NCBI GenBank assembly: GCA_014163555.1
Contig: JACJGO010000005.1
Location: forward strand, 1-64,000
Length of the DNA stretch: 64,000 nt
DNA from: Flavisolibacter longurius
GTDB taxonomy: Bacteria; Bacteroidota; Bacteroidia; Chitinophagales; Chitinophagaceae
Reading direction: 5' to 3'
In this document: in pieces, positions 52,343 to 60,862 of the stretch
Layout: every line of letters begins with the position of its first letter
Numbering within the stretch: position 1 is the first letter of the stretch
Notes under the pieces: model-generated
What the model saw: the letters and a program-made list of their open reading frames with translations, nothing else
The model's database searches: none
What the model was told of the DNA's origin: nothing
Program-made: the position numbers and the translations under genes

Positions 52343-53257
52343 ATTAGCAAGGCTATCTGCTTTGTCTTTATGAAGCTGTTCTATCAATTCATCCAATGAA
52401 TTGTATTTTTCTTGCTCCCGGAGATATTCTCTGACGTACACGCGAATGATCTTTCCGTAAATATCCCTGTCAAACTCAAAAATATTTACTTCTACCCGTT
52501 CGTCGGACCGCGTAAGCGTTGGGCGGTTTCCTATGCTCAACATGCCTTTTTTCTGTTCGCCCTCCACATCAACATACACCGCATACACACCGTGACCTAA
52601 GTGAATTTTATCTTTATCCGTGTACGCTAGGTTCGCTGTCGGGTAACCCAGCTTGCGACCCAGCTGATCACCTTGCACCACCAGCCCTTCAAAGAAAAAA
52701 TCATAGCCCAAAAGTTTGTTGGCCGTGGAAATATGACTTTCTAAAATAGCATTGCGGATTTTTGTCGAGCTGACATCCACTTCGTCCAGTACATGCTTGG
52801 GTATCTCCAGCAGGGTATAGCCGTATACGCCGGCCATTTCTTCCATCAACCTGTAATCGCCGGTGCGGCCTTTTCCAAAGCGGTGATCGTAGCCGATAAT
52901 GATCGTAGCCGGGTTAAAGTTTTTGATCAGAAAATCAGATATGTATTCTTCTGCACTTTGCTCGGCAAAAATTTGGGTGAAAGGAACCACCACAAGGTGA
53001 TCGAGGCCTGCCTTCCGGAGCAATTCAATTTTTTCTGTCAGGGTGTTCAACAGTTGCAGGGGCTTGTCGGCATGAACAATTTTCCGAGGATGAGGATGAA
53101 AAGTAACCAGCACGGATTCGCCCTGCACTCGGTTTGCTTCATCCTTCAACGCAGCAATGATCTTTTGGTGCCCTTGATGTACGCCATCAAATGTTCCAAT
53201 GGTGACGACCGCATTGGTAAAAGAGGGAAGATCCGTTGTGGAATGATGTACCTGCAT
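52337..53257 (-). CDS. ribF: bifunctional riboflavin kinase / FAD synthetase
   Basis: From the ATG at 53257 the product is 306 residues. The N-terminal FMN adenylyltransferase domain has VTIGTFDGVHQGHQKI (nucleotidyl-transferase HxGH), LVTFHPHPRKIV and IIIGYDHRFGKGRTGDY. The C-terminal flavokinase domain has LGYPTANLAY and GVYAVYVDVEG, then GMLSIGNRPT. It makes FMN and then FAD from riboflavin. A -7 box TATCTTTG at 53267-53274 sits only 9 bp before the ATG, so the leader is a few nucleotides long and the upstream frame extension is excluded. Confidence 0.95.
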   Translation of the reverse strand: MQVHHSTTDLPSFTNAVVTIGTFDGVHQGHQKIIAALKDEANRVQGESVLVTFHPHPRKIVHADKPLQLLNTLTEKIELLRKAGLDHLVVVPFTQIFAEQSAEEYISDFLIKNFNPATIIIGYDHRFGKGRTGDYRLMEEMAGVYGYTLLEIPKHVLDEVDVSSTKIRNAILESHISTANKLLGYDFFFEGLVVQGDQLGRKLGYPTANLAYTDKDKIHLGHGVYAVYVDVEGEQKKGMLSIGNRPTLTRSDERVEVNIFEFDRDIYGKIIRVYVREYLREQEKYNSLDELIEQLHKDKADSLANL

Positions 53258-53266
53258 AGGAAGGCG

Positions 53267-53274
53267 CAAAGATA
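53267..53274 (-). promoter_or_regulatory. -7 promoter box (TATCTTTG) for ribF
   Basis: Exact TAnnTTTG on the minus strand; the ATG follows after 9 bases. This predicts a very short 5' leader. Confidence 0.6.
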
Positions 53275-53486
53275 GGTAGGAGAGAGTTGAACTGAAGAAT
53301 ATCGAACAGAGAAACAAGGATAAGTGATGTATTACATACTTAGCTTTTTCATTATCTAAATACTAAATTTTAGAAACAGGATAAGACTGAAGTCCGTAAA
53401 CAATCCATGCATTCGTACAGAGTTCGCGTATAATCTTTTCAATATACTTCATTCTTTGTTCCTCGATTCGATATTTCTATCCTCCT

Positions 53487-53494
53487 TACTTTTG
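53487..53494 (+). promoter_or_regulatory. -7 promoter box (TACTTTTG) abutting the purM start codon
   Basis: Exact TAnnTTTG followed by CGGC and ATG, the same layout as mqnE. It predicts a leaderless or nearly leaderless transcript. Two 11-bp palindromes lie upstream (53327-53337 and 53363-53373). Confidence 0.6.
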
Positions 53495-53498
53495 CGGC

Positions 53499-54686
53499 AT
53501 GTCGTTATACTCCAAGCGTGGTGTTTCTGCCCAAAAAGAAGAAGTGCATGCCGCTACAAAAAACATTTCCAAAGGATTGTATCCTAAAGCATTTTGCAAG
53601 CTGTATGATGATGTCCTGGGAAGGGATAAAGACTGGGTGAATGTGATGCATGCCGATGGTGCAGGCACTAAAAGTGCGCTGGCTTATTTATACTGGAAAG
53701 AAACCGGTGATCTGTCGGTTTGGAAGGGCATTGCACAGGATGCCATCGTGATGAACCTGGATGACTTGCTTTGCGTTGGCATATACGACAATTTGCTTTT
53801 TTCTTCGTCCATCGATCGTAACAAAAACCGCATTCCCGGCGAGGTGTTGCAGGCCCTGATTGAAGGCACGCAGGAATTTTTTGATGAAATGAGCCGGCAT
53901 GGTGTCACCATTCACTTCATGGGTGGCGAAACCGCTGATGTAGGGGATGTGGTTCGCACCGTTGCGGTAAATGGAACCATGGCTGCCCGCTGGCAACGTG
54001 ACAGAATTGTTACGAACGAAAAAATAAACCCGGGAAATGTGATTGTTGGTCTTGCCAGCTTTGGCCAGTCGGTATACGAAAATGATTACAACAGCGGCAT
54101 TGGCAGCAACGGACTAACCAGTGCACGGCACGATGTGCTCAATAAATTTTATGCGCAAAACTTCCCGGAGAGCTATGATGATATGCTTGATGAGGAGGTA
54201 GTTTACATTGGATCCAGTCGCCTGACTGATGATCTGGATGTAAACTTTCGCGGGGAGACCTTTCAAACCACTGCAGGTAAATTAATACTTTCTCCCACCC
54301 GCACATTTGCACCTGTGGTGAAGACTATTTTGGAAAACCATTTCGAATCCGTAGCAGGCTTGATTCATTGCAGTGGCGGGGGTCAAACAAAATGTATGAA
54401 GTACATGCCCGATGGCGTTCGTGTGATAAAAGATAACCTGTTTGCAGCGCCAAAAATTTTTAACCTCATTCAGCAAAGCAGCGGAGCCGATGATCGGGAA
54501 ATGTACCAGGTGTTTAATATGGGTTGTCGACTGGAAGTTTATACAGATGAAAAAAGTGCTGATGACATCATCAGCACAGCGAATAATTTTGGAATTGATG
54601 CACAGGTAATCGGAAGGGTTGAAGAAGCAGCCGGCAACACCCTTTCTCTAACAACAGCAAGGGGAACGATTGATTACAGCTTTTGA
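53499..54686 (+). CDS. purM: phosphoribosylformylglycinamidine cyclo-ligase (AIR synthetase)
   Basis: The 395-residue protein is a PurM-family enzyme. It shows YSKRGVSAQKEEVHAAT, VMHADGAGTKSALAYLYW, DAIVMNLDDLLCVG, FMGGETADVGDVVRTVAV and GLASFGQSVYENDYNSGIGSNG, then GLIHCSGGGQTKCMKY and EMYQVFNMGCRLEVY near the end. It converts FGAM to AIR with ATP, step five of purine synthesis. It is longer than the roughly 345-residue enterobacterial form, as in other Bacteroidota. Its stop is directly adjacent to that of the convergent M56 gene. Confidence 0.93.
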   Translation: MSLYSKRGVSAQKEEVHAATKNISKGLYPKAFCKLYDDVLGRDKDWVNVMHADGAGTKSALAYLYWKETGDLSVWKGIAQDAIVMNLDDLLCVGIYDNLLFSSSIDRNKNRIPGEVLQALIEGTQEFFDEMSRHGVTIHFMGGETADVGDVVRTVAVNGTMAARWQRDRIVTNEKINPGNVIVGLASFGQSVYENDYNSGIGSNGLTSARHDVLNKFYAQNFPESYDDMLDEEVVYIGSSRLTDDLDVNFRGETFQTTAGKLILSPTRTFAPVVKTILENHFESVAGLIHCSGGGQTKCMKYMPDGVRVIKDNLFAAPKIFNLIQQSSGADDREMYQVFNMGCRLEVYTDEKSADDIISTANNFGIDAQVIGRVEEAAGNTLSLTTARGTIDYSF

Positions 54687-56405
54687 TTATTTACCGGTAA
54701 TAACAAACGTGATTGGTTGCGTATGGTATGAGTTAACGGGTCTTCCATTCTGTTCCGCCGGGTTCCATTTGGGTGAATTCGGTATGATTGCCAAAACATG
54801 TTTGGCAAAATCATATCCCGGATCGTTTAGCGCCGTAAAATCAGTTAAATTCCCATCTGTTTTTACAATAAATCGAACATTTACAGTGTAGGTATTTGGC
54901 TTTGCTCCGTTTTTAGCGGCTTCTACAACAATGGGCTGCAGGTTTTTTTCTAAAAATGCCCGCCATGCCTGCGTATTGACAGAGGCTGGCTTTTCCGCTT
55001 TCTCAAACACTTTCTCAAGCTTTTCTTGTGTAACGCTGTTATCACCTTTTTTCATTGTGATTTCAACAACGCCGTATTTTCCTTTTTCGCCATATTTACT
55101 CGTTGCAGTCGCATCTTTTAAAACATTGATCGCCTGGATATCGTTCGGATTAATGCGGCTCATCTCTTCTTTGGAGATTTCCTTTCCATCCAGGATATAA
55201 AGCGGCTGTTTGGAGGTATCGGATGAAGAAATTTCGCGACCGCGAATAACGACCCCGGAAATATTTCCCTTTACGTTTTCTTTTGCTGCATCGTTATTTA
55301 ACAGGCCACGCTTTACAGCTTCTGCTTCCGTCAAGGTTTCTGCGCTGCCGTCGGTGTAGGTAATAGTCAGTTCATTTATTTTCTTTTCACCCTTTTTCCT
55401 GACATCAATAGAATTAATTTGTTTTTTGTCTTTTGGAATGGTGTCAGTAGAAATAAATTGACTGCTAGCAGCCGGCAATTCCCTGACAACAGAATTTGCC
55501 GAAAGAAGAACTTGTTGAGATTTCTTTTCAGGTGTACGGACCGAAAAGGCGAATGTAATGAAAGCTATGATTGGTAAAGCAATGGTGCGACCAGCATAAT
55601 TTAATTTGGAATTGTTTTGTTTCGTAAGCATAAGGATTCTGCGTTTTATAGACGTTTGAAAAAATGGATTGGTGATTGCGTGGTAGTGCTGGGGATAGGC
55701 CGTTTGTAAAACCATGGCAGCAAAGGCATCGGCCCCGGCTTCACCCACCGCCTTTTGATCGGCAATAAATTCATGAATGTATTTGATCTCTTTACGGATC
55801 AGCCAGAAAAAGGGATTGCACCAGAACAAGGCAATGACCATTTCCATCAGGAGTTTATCCAGCGTATGTTTTTCCTGGACATGCACCAGCTCATGTTGGA
55901 AAATCTTTTGCCCGGTTTCTGTTTGCAGCGGTATTTCCCGGTTCCAGAATATATAATCCAGGAAAGAAAAGGGTGCTCCTTTTACATCGGTATTGATAAA
56001 TTTAATTTTCTGTATAATGCTGATGGTATGGGTTCGTATGATGGTAAAAATTTTATGCAGCGAATAAAACAGCGATAACAGAAAAAACAGCGAAACACTC
56101 CCATAAACAAGCATCCACAGAGATTCCGTTGTTATGTTCTTTTGATTGGTGATAACGATCTCCTCCAGGTAGTTGTCTGCAGATTGCCCGATCAATATAA
56201 ATTGTATGGCACCTTTTTGTGCACCCGCGTTCTGAAAGACTTCTACCTGCAACAAAGGCAGCAGCAGCGAAACAAAAACGGCAGTCAATAAATAAAACCG
56301 GTTCCATTGGTGAAAAACCCTGTTTCGCAAAAAGAAGAAATAATACAGGAACAAAACGCCGGAGCAAACCAGGACCTTCAGGAGATAAAAAGCAAGTGCC
56401 ATCAT
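54687..56405 (-). CDS. M56 (BlaR1-type) peptidase with TonB-plug-like and TonB C-terminal domains
   Basis: The 572-residue protein has membrane helices (about 7-25, 38-55, 97-118), a cytoplasmic M56 zinc peptidase with HELVH (171-175) and Glu212 (HEFIADQKA), and a further helix near 277-291. A long exported part follows: VVIRGREIS then PLYILDGKEIS and NDIQAINVLKDATATSKYG (about 386-455), which resembles the TonB-dependent-receptor plug, then a TonB-like C-terminal domain (about 475-570). It probably senses an envelope signal and cleaves the co-encoded BlaI repressor. The genes overlap by 4 bp. Confidence 0.88.
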   Translation of the reverse strand: MMALAFYLLKVLVCSGVLFLYYFFFLRNRVFHQWNRFYLLTAVFVSLLLPLLQVEVFQNAGAQKGAIQFILIGQSADNYLEEIVITNQKNITTESLWMLVYGSVSLFFLLSLFYSLHKIFTIIRTHTISIIQKIKFINTDVKGAPFSFLDYIFWNREIPLQTETGQKIFQHELVHVQEKHTLDKLLMEMVIALFWCNPFFWLIRKEIKYIHEFIADQKAVGEAGADAFAAMVLQTAYPQHYHAITNPFFQTSIKRRILMLTKQNNSKLNYAGRTIALPIIAFITFAFSVRTPEKKSQQVLLSANSVVRELPAASSQFISTDTIPKDKKQINSIDVRKKGEKKINELTITYTDGSAETLTEAEAVKRGLLNNDAAKENVKGNISGVVIRGREISSSDTSKQPLYILDGKEISKEEMSRINPNDIQAINVLKDATATSKYGEKGKYGVVEITMKKGDNSVTQEKLEKVFEKAEKPASVNTQAWRAFLEKNLQPIVVEAAKNGAKPNTYTVNVRFIVKTDGNLTDFTALNDPGYDFAKHVLAIIPNSPKWNPAEQNGRPVNSYHTQPITFVITGK

Positions 56406-56764
56406 TTTTTACCTTTTTTGAGTTGGGCTAATAGGATTTCAAGTTCTTCTACGCTCAGGTTGTTTTCTTTCACCATAAACGAAACAGCATCACTGAAAGA
56501 ACCGCCAAAATATCCCTTGACTAAATTTTTTATCGATGACTTTGAGTAGGCTTCTTTGCTGACCAGAGGATAATACTGGTGTTGCCGGCCGTAAACATGA
56601 ATGCCAACAAATTCTTTTTCGACAAGAATTTTTAAAATGGTGGAAACCGTGTTCTGGTGCGGCTTTGGGGCTGGCAGGGCATCCAGAATATCTCGGATAA
56701 ATCCTTCTTTCACCTTCCATACCGCCTGCATAACCTGTTCTTCTGCCTTGGTTAATGTTTTCAT
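56402..56764 (-). CDS. BlaI/MecI-family transcriptional repressor
   Basis: The 120-residue winged-helix protein begins LTKAEEQVMQAVWKVKEGF and contains NTVSTILKILVEKEFV (recognition helix) and a C-terminal dimerisation helix bundle (VSFMVKENNLSVEELEILLAQL). BlaI-type repressors dimerise on palindromic operators and are inactivated by cleavage after signalling through the M56 partner. The partner gene follows with an ATGA-type overlap. Twin AACTAA-N4-TTAGTT palindromes lie 27-62 bp upstream, so self-regulation is likely. Confidence 0.93.
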   Translation of the reverse strand: MKTLTKAEEQVMQAVWKVKEGFIRDILDALPAPKPHQNTVSTILKILVEKEFVGIHVYGRQHQYYPLVSKEAYSKSSIKNLVKGYFGGSFSDAVSFMVKENNLSVEELEILLAQLKKGKK

Positions 56765-56790
56765 GATTTTTGATTACAAGCCCAAGTTAT

Positions 56791-56826
56791 AACTAATGTT
56801 TTAGTTAAGCAACTAATTTTTTAGTT
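56791..56826. promoter_or_regulatory. twin palindromic operators upstream of blaI-like gene
   Basis: AACTAA-TGTT-TTAGTT (56791-56806) and AACTAA-TTTT-TTAGTT (56811-56826) are identical in their half-sites and spaced exactly 20 bp start to start, about two helical turns. Both lie between the BlaI-type gene and ftsE, next to a near -7 match (TAACTTGG on the minus strand). They are probably repressor binding sites. Confidence 0.7.
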
Positions 56827-56889
56827 TTTGAAAGAAATAACGGTGCCTTGCATTTTCTTGTTTTATTTTGCGGCAAATAAATTTTCGGG

Positions 56890-57576
56890 ATGGCGGAAGC
56901 AATTATTGAGATTCAGAACGCAAATATTTACCAGGGTGATAATTTGGTTTTGCAGGATGTAAATCTGCAGGTGAATAAGGGTGAGTTTGTTTATCTGGTT
57001 GGTAAAACCGGCACCGGAAAATCCAGCCTTCTCAAAACCTTATATGGTGAATTGCCGCTGAGAGAAGGACAGGCCAGTGTGGTGGGCTATAACCTGAAGG
57101 GCATGACCTGGAAAACGGTTCCTTATCTCCGCCGTAACCTTGGCGTTGTATTCCAGGATTTTCAATTGCTGACAGACCGAAACGTGCATGAAAATCTCAA
57201 ATTTGTTTTAAAAGCAACAGGCTGGAAAGATGATAAGCTGATGAATGAAAAGATTGCAGATGTGCTTGAAAAAGTAGGTCTCAAATCAAAAGGGTTTAAA
57301 ATGCCGTTTGAAATGAGCGGCGGTGAGCAACAGCGTGTTGATATTGCCAGGGCCTTGTTGAATTCTCCAAAACTAATTTTGGCCGATGAGCCTACCGGTA
57401 ACCTTGATCCCGAAACTTCGGATGAAATCATGAATCTCCTGATCCACATTGCGAAGGACTATGGTACGGCTGTTTTAATGGCAACCCACGACTACATTGT
57501 TATTCAGAAATACCCGGCGCGGCTGGTGAAAACCGAGAATGGGAAGGTTATCGACAATGCTACCATTGTTCACTAA
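56890..57576 (+). CDS. ftsE: FtsE-like ABC transporter ATPase
   Basis: The 228-residue ATP-binding subunit has Walker A (GKTGTGKSS), [16 protein letters not shown] (Q-loop, FtsE-like), the signature [16 protein letters not shown] and Walker B ([13 protein letters not shown]), then the H-loop ATHDY. FtsE pairs with the membrane protein FtsX to control septal peptidoglycan hydrolases during division. No ftsX follows: the next gene is convergent and overlaps by 17 bp, so the partner must be elsewhere. Another MacB/LolD-like partner cannot be excluded. Confidence 0.87.
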   Translation: MAEAIIEIQNANIYQGDNLVLQDVNLQVNKGEFVYLVGKTGTGKSSLLKTLYGELPLREGQASVVGYNLKGMTWKTVPYLRRNLGVVFQDFQLLTDRNVHENLKFVLKATGWKDDKLMNEKIADVLEKVGLKSKGFKMPFEMSGGEQQRVDIARALLNSPKLILADEPTGNLDPETSDEIMNLLIHIAKDYGTAVLMATHDYIVIQKYPARLVKTENGKVIDNATIVH

Positions 57577-58675
57577 GCACTAAACCATTTTTCCGGTTAT
57601 TATAAATGGCTAATACAGTAGCCCTTTCTTCTTTTTCCTGTTCTGTAAACTCTTTTTGCATTAGCGCAAGAATTTCTGCTTGCCATTGTTCACCCTCTTC
57701 AGCCACAACCACTCCTTCCTTAATCCGGCTGCCTGCAATGCCATGATGATTGGTGATGCAAAACCGTCCATTCAGCAGGGCATTCAGTAGTTTTAATTTT
57801 ACACCGGTCCGGTTCATGGAAGGCAACACATTGATGTGCGCATCTCTTACCAAAGCATTGATCTCATCAATGGGTGGATTATTAACCAGTTTTATATTGG
57901 CATAACGTTTTGCCTTGGAAGCAATCTTCGGAGGAATATTTTTTCCTGCAATAACAAAGGGAACCTTTATCCGGCTGAAAACATTTTCCATCAGCCAGAT
58001 AGCACCTTCTTTATTTTCCGAAACCGATAAATTTCCGTGATACAAACAATATTCGCCCTTTCCTGTCAGGGTGGTTTGCCTTTGCCAGGGCAAAAAGCAG
58101 GGAAGAAAAAACAGGTCTTGATAATGGTACTGGTTTTGAAAAACCGCTATATCAGATTCGGAAAGGCAGGCAAGTTTGATCTTTTTATCTAACGTATTCT
58201 GAAACCGGTTAATCAACCGGCTTTCCCATGCATAATACATTTTTTTGAGCAACGATCGTTCTGAAGCGGCCAGGTGTTTATAATAGGCTGCTTCTTCATT
58301 GTGCATGCGTAGAATGATTCGTTCTTTTTTTTCAATTAAGGGCACAAGTCCTGCACAATGCAAACCTTCAAGAAGAATCGGATGCCTGTCTTTATTGAGT
58401 CGATCGGCTAGTTCCCGGTTGATACGAGACTGAACAATAAAAGGTACCGATAGTGGAAAGGAGGAGGCGAAGCTTTTCCGCTTGTAGGCATGAATCTCCT
58501 GACAGAAGGTCTCTATTCCCGCAGTATGCCGGCTCGGATGGTAAGCATAATAATGGAGAATTATTTTTTTGCCGGTTTCATGCAGGGCTTTCACTTTGTA
58601 AAACATGTCGATCGCTCCACCGTAATCAGGCGGCGAAGGGGCGTCGAGACAAACAATATGAATGGTATCACTCAC
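57560..58675 (-). CDS. glycosyltransferase (GT4-like)
   Basis: From a GTG at 58675 the product is 371 residues. The start overlaps the upstream stop as GTGA, typical of coupled genes; an ATG at 58729 would force a 58-bp overlap. It has a GT-B layout: IHIVCLDAPSPPDYGGAIDMF (N-terminal donor-independent domain with PxxGG loop), LRMHNEEAAYYKHLA, LYHGNLSVSENKEGAIWL and HINVLPSMNRTGVKLKLLNALLNGRFCIT (C-terminal nucleotide-sugar domain). It is the last gene of a three-gene sugar operon. The donor and acceptor are unknown. Confidence 0.8.
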   Translation of the reverse strand: MSDTIHIVCLDAPSPPDYGGAIDMFYKVKALHETGKKIILHYYAYHPSRHTAGIETFCQEIHAYKRKSFASSFPLSVPFIVQSRINRELADRLNKDRHPILLEGLHCAGLVPLIEKKERIILRMHNEEAAYYKHLAASERSLLKKMYYAWESRLINRFQNTLDKKIKLACLSESDIAVFQNQYHYQDLFFLPCFLPWQRQTTLTGKGEYCLYHGNLSVSENKEGAIWLMENVFSRIKVPFVIAGKNIPPKIASKAKRYANIKLVNNPPIDEINALVRDAHINVLPSMNRTGVKLKLLNALLNGRFCITNHHGIAGSRIKEGVVVAEEGEQWQAEILALMQKEFTEQEKEERATVLAIYNNRKNGLVLSEQW

Positions 58676-59757
58676 GGTAAAACCTGCTGGTAAAATTGAA
58701 GTAAAAGCTTTTCTTCCGACTGCCAGCAATAAATTTCTCTTGCCTGCAGCGCATTGTGGTGCATTTCGTTCAGCAATCTTTTGTTCCTCATGGTTGCATT
58801 GATAATATTAGCTACGGCAGAAACAGAAAGTTCGTCCAGTAAAACGGCAATCTCAAAATGTGCATTGATCTTTTGGTACTCTGGGAAGTTCATAGCAACC
58901 TGGGGAAGGCCCGCATGCATGTATTCCAGGAACTTGTTGGGCAGGGCATAATATTGATTGATTCCTTCTTTTTCGGCAAGGCCGATACCGAGTGCTGCCC
59001 TGGCAGCAATTTCACGCAGTTGCTGGGGGAGAAGCATGCCTTTCAATTCTACTTTTTCCTCTACGCCATGTTGTTTTATGAGTGCTTTGAGTTGCTCCAT
59101 AAAATTCCCGTCGCCACAAACCACCAGTTTGTATGGGATCTCTTTCATGGCGGGTATTAGGTATTCAAATCCCCTGGCTTCGTTCACAGCACCCAGGTAC
59201 ACGAGAAATTCTTGCCTTGGCACTTCAATCGAAGGCCTCAGTACCGGCAGGTTTCGGATCACTTTATAGTTTCGGCTATATTTTTCCCTGAATGTATCCG
59301 CCAGTCCGGAACTAACGGTGTACCCCAGGTGAAAAGACGGAACAGCAAAACGTTCGATAGCTTTCCAGAATTTTCTGACCAGGCTTCGTGTACGAACTTC
59401 TTTTAATTCCGTGAAATATTCATGCGCATCATAAATGCGGGGAATGCGTTTAAGCTGCGATATAAATAAACAAGGTAAGATTGTATCCAGGTCAATGGCA
59501 CAAATAACAGACGGTTTTTGTGCCACGAGAAAAAAGAAAAGCCGGATGTTGTATTCGGTATAAAATAAAAATCCTTTGTTGAAAAAACAACGCAGCCGGA
59601 ATTGTTCAAAGACTTCTTTTTGCAACGGACGCGATGTAGGCCACTCCCTGCCCACCAGCGTTACCCTGTAACCACCTTTGGAAAGCGAAGTACAGATCCG
59701 GTGCATACGCTGATCAAACAGCAGATCGTTGGTAACGGTAAAATAAATATGCTTCAA
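58672..59757 (-). CDS. glycosyltransferase family 4 protein
   Basis: The 361-residue GT-B enzyme opens MKHIYFTVTNDLLFDQRMHRI, has YDAHEYFTELKEV in the N-domain and the C-terminal donor site: LVYLGAVNEARGFEYLIPAM, VVCGDGNFMEQLKAL, ALGIGLAEKEGINQYYALPNKFLEYMHAG-type E-x7-E region (here LPNKFLEYMHAGLP). It should transfer an NDP-sugar retaining its anomeric form, probably in O-antigen or exopolysaccharide synthesis. It begins 3 bp after the oxidoreductase gene and overlaps the next glycosyltransferase. Confidence 0.88.
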   Translation of the reverse strand: MKHIYFTVTNDLLFDQRMHRICTSLSKGGYRVTLVGREWPTSRPLQKEVFEQFRLRCFFNKGFLFYTEYNIRLFFFLVAQKPSVICAIDLDTILPCLFISQLKRIPRIYDAHEYFTELKEVRTRSLVRKFWKAIERFAVPSFHLGYTVSSGLADTFREKYSRNYKVIRNLPVLRPSIEVPRQEFLVYLGAVNEARGFEYLIPAMKEIPYKLVVCGDGNFMEQLKALIKQHGVEEKVELKGMLLPQQLREIAARAALGIGLAEKEGINQYYALPNKFLEYMHAGLPQVAMNFPEYQKINAHFEIAVLLDELSVSAVANIINATMRNKRLLNEMHHNALQAREIYCWQSEEKLLLQFYQQVLP

Positions 59758-59760
59758 GCG

Positions 59761-60753
59761 TCAGGAAATGGCTTTGTAAATTTTTTCAATGGTTTCAACA
59801 GTTTTCAGTCCGTCGTAGGCACCGGTAAATGATTGATCATTTTTATCAAGGACCTGCAGGAGATGGTCATAGACTTCTCTGTGATGACTCATGGAACCTT
59901 TGTACTGTTCGTATTCATTGGCGCTTTTTTGTGGCAGCGAAAATGGCATTAAAACCTCCGTTTCACTGTACTGCACTTCGTTCAGGTACTCACCGCCAAA
60001 CCGGATGGTTCCTTTTTCGGCAACCAGCGTAAGCGCAATTTCATGATTTTTTCGAAAGCTGTTTACCGACCAGTGCAGATTTCCCAGCGTTCCATTTTGC
60101 ATCCGGAGCGCTGCAACACCGGTATCTTCAAATTCAATACTGCTCGCATGCGCAGCATTGTTCTTAAACCCTTTTATCTCTTCAATATCCCCCAACAACC
60201 AAAGCAAGGCATCGATGTAATGACTGAACTGTGTGTATAACGTTCCTCCATCCGGAAATAATTTTCCTTTCCAATCCTGGTAGTAAGAATCCGGGCGGTT
60301 CCAGAGGCAACTCATATGAAAACTATATATCCGCCCCAGGTTTTTCTCCTGAATAGCTTTTTTTAATTCCTGTAGCAAAGGGTTGTACCGTGTTGATTTT
60401 ACTACAAACAGCTTTCGGCGGCAAAATTTTTCCGTTTCAATAATCTGCCAGGCAGCCGCAGTGGTAAGACAGAGTGGCTTTTCGCAAAGGACATGCTTTC
60501 TTGCCTGCAAGGATTTTATGGTATGTTCAGCATGCAATCCATTGGGGGTGCAGATCGATACCACGTCCACTTCATTTTCTACCTGCAACAATTCCTCGAT
60601 CGTTGCATATGCATTGGCACAGTATCGGGCTGCAAAACCCTCCCGCTTTTGTTTCACCACATCACATACGGCAACCAATTTTCCTACCCGGGCCATATTC
60701 TCAGCATGTTTACCGGCAATTTTCCCGCAGCCAATCAAGGCAAATTTCTTCAT
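59761..60753 (-). CDS. Gfo/Idh/MocA family sugar oxidoreductase
   Basis: The 330-residue protein has an N-terminal Rossmann fold (FALIGCGKIAGKHAENMARV), the EKPL motif (VLCEKPLCLTT) that contributes the catalytic lysine, and the GFO_IDH C-terminal beta-sheet domain (DGGTLYTQFSHYIDALLWLLG). The pattern resembles WlbA/WbpB-type UDP-sugar 3-dehydrogenases used for amino-sugar synthesis in lipopolysaccharides, but the substrate is not proven. It is the first gene of the sugar operon, followed by two glycosyltransferases. Confidence 0.88.
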   Translation of the reverse strand: MKKFALIGCGKIAGKHAENMARVGKLVAVCDVVKQKREGFAARYCANAYATIEELLQVENEVDVVSICTPNGLHAEHTIKSLQARKHVLCEKPLCLTTAAAWQIIETEKFCRRKLFVVKSTRYNPLLQELKKAIQEKNLGRIYSFHMSCLWNRPDSYYQDWKGKLFPDGGTLYTQFSHYIDALLWLLGDIEEIKGFKNNAAHASSIEFEDTGVAALRMQNGTLGNLHWSVNSFRKNHEIALTLVAEKGTIRFGGEYLNEVQYSETEVLMPFSLPQKSANEYEQYKGSMSHHREVYDHLLQVLDKNDQSFTGAYDGLKTVETIEKIYKAIS

Positions 60754-60814
60754 GGCGCCAAAAATAAGCTCTCTGCTGCTGGTTTTTGTGAGGGTATCGG
60801 AATAGCTAATAAAA

Positions 60815-60840
60815 AAAGTCGCTCAAGATTGAGCGACTTT
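60815..60840 (-). terminator. rho-independent terminator after the TonB-dependent receptor
   Basis: Stem GTCGCTCA/TGAGCGAC with a 4-nt loop. On the minus strand it runs into T7. Confidence 0.88.
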
Positions 60841-60862
60841 TCATTTATGAGTTGGAAAGCTT

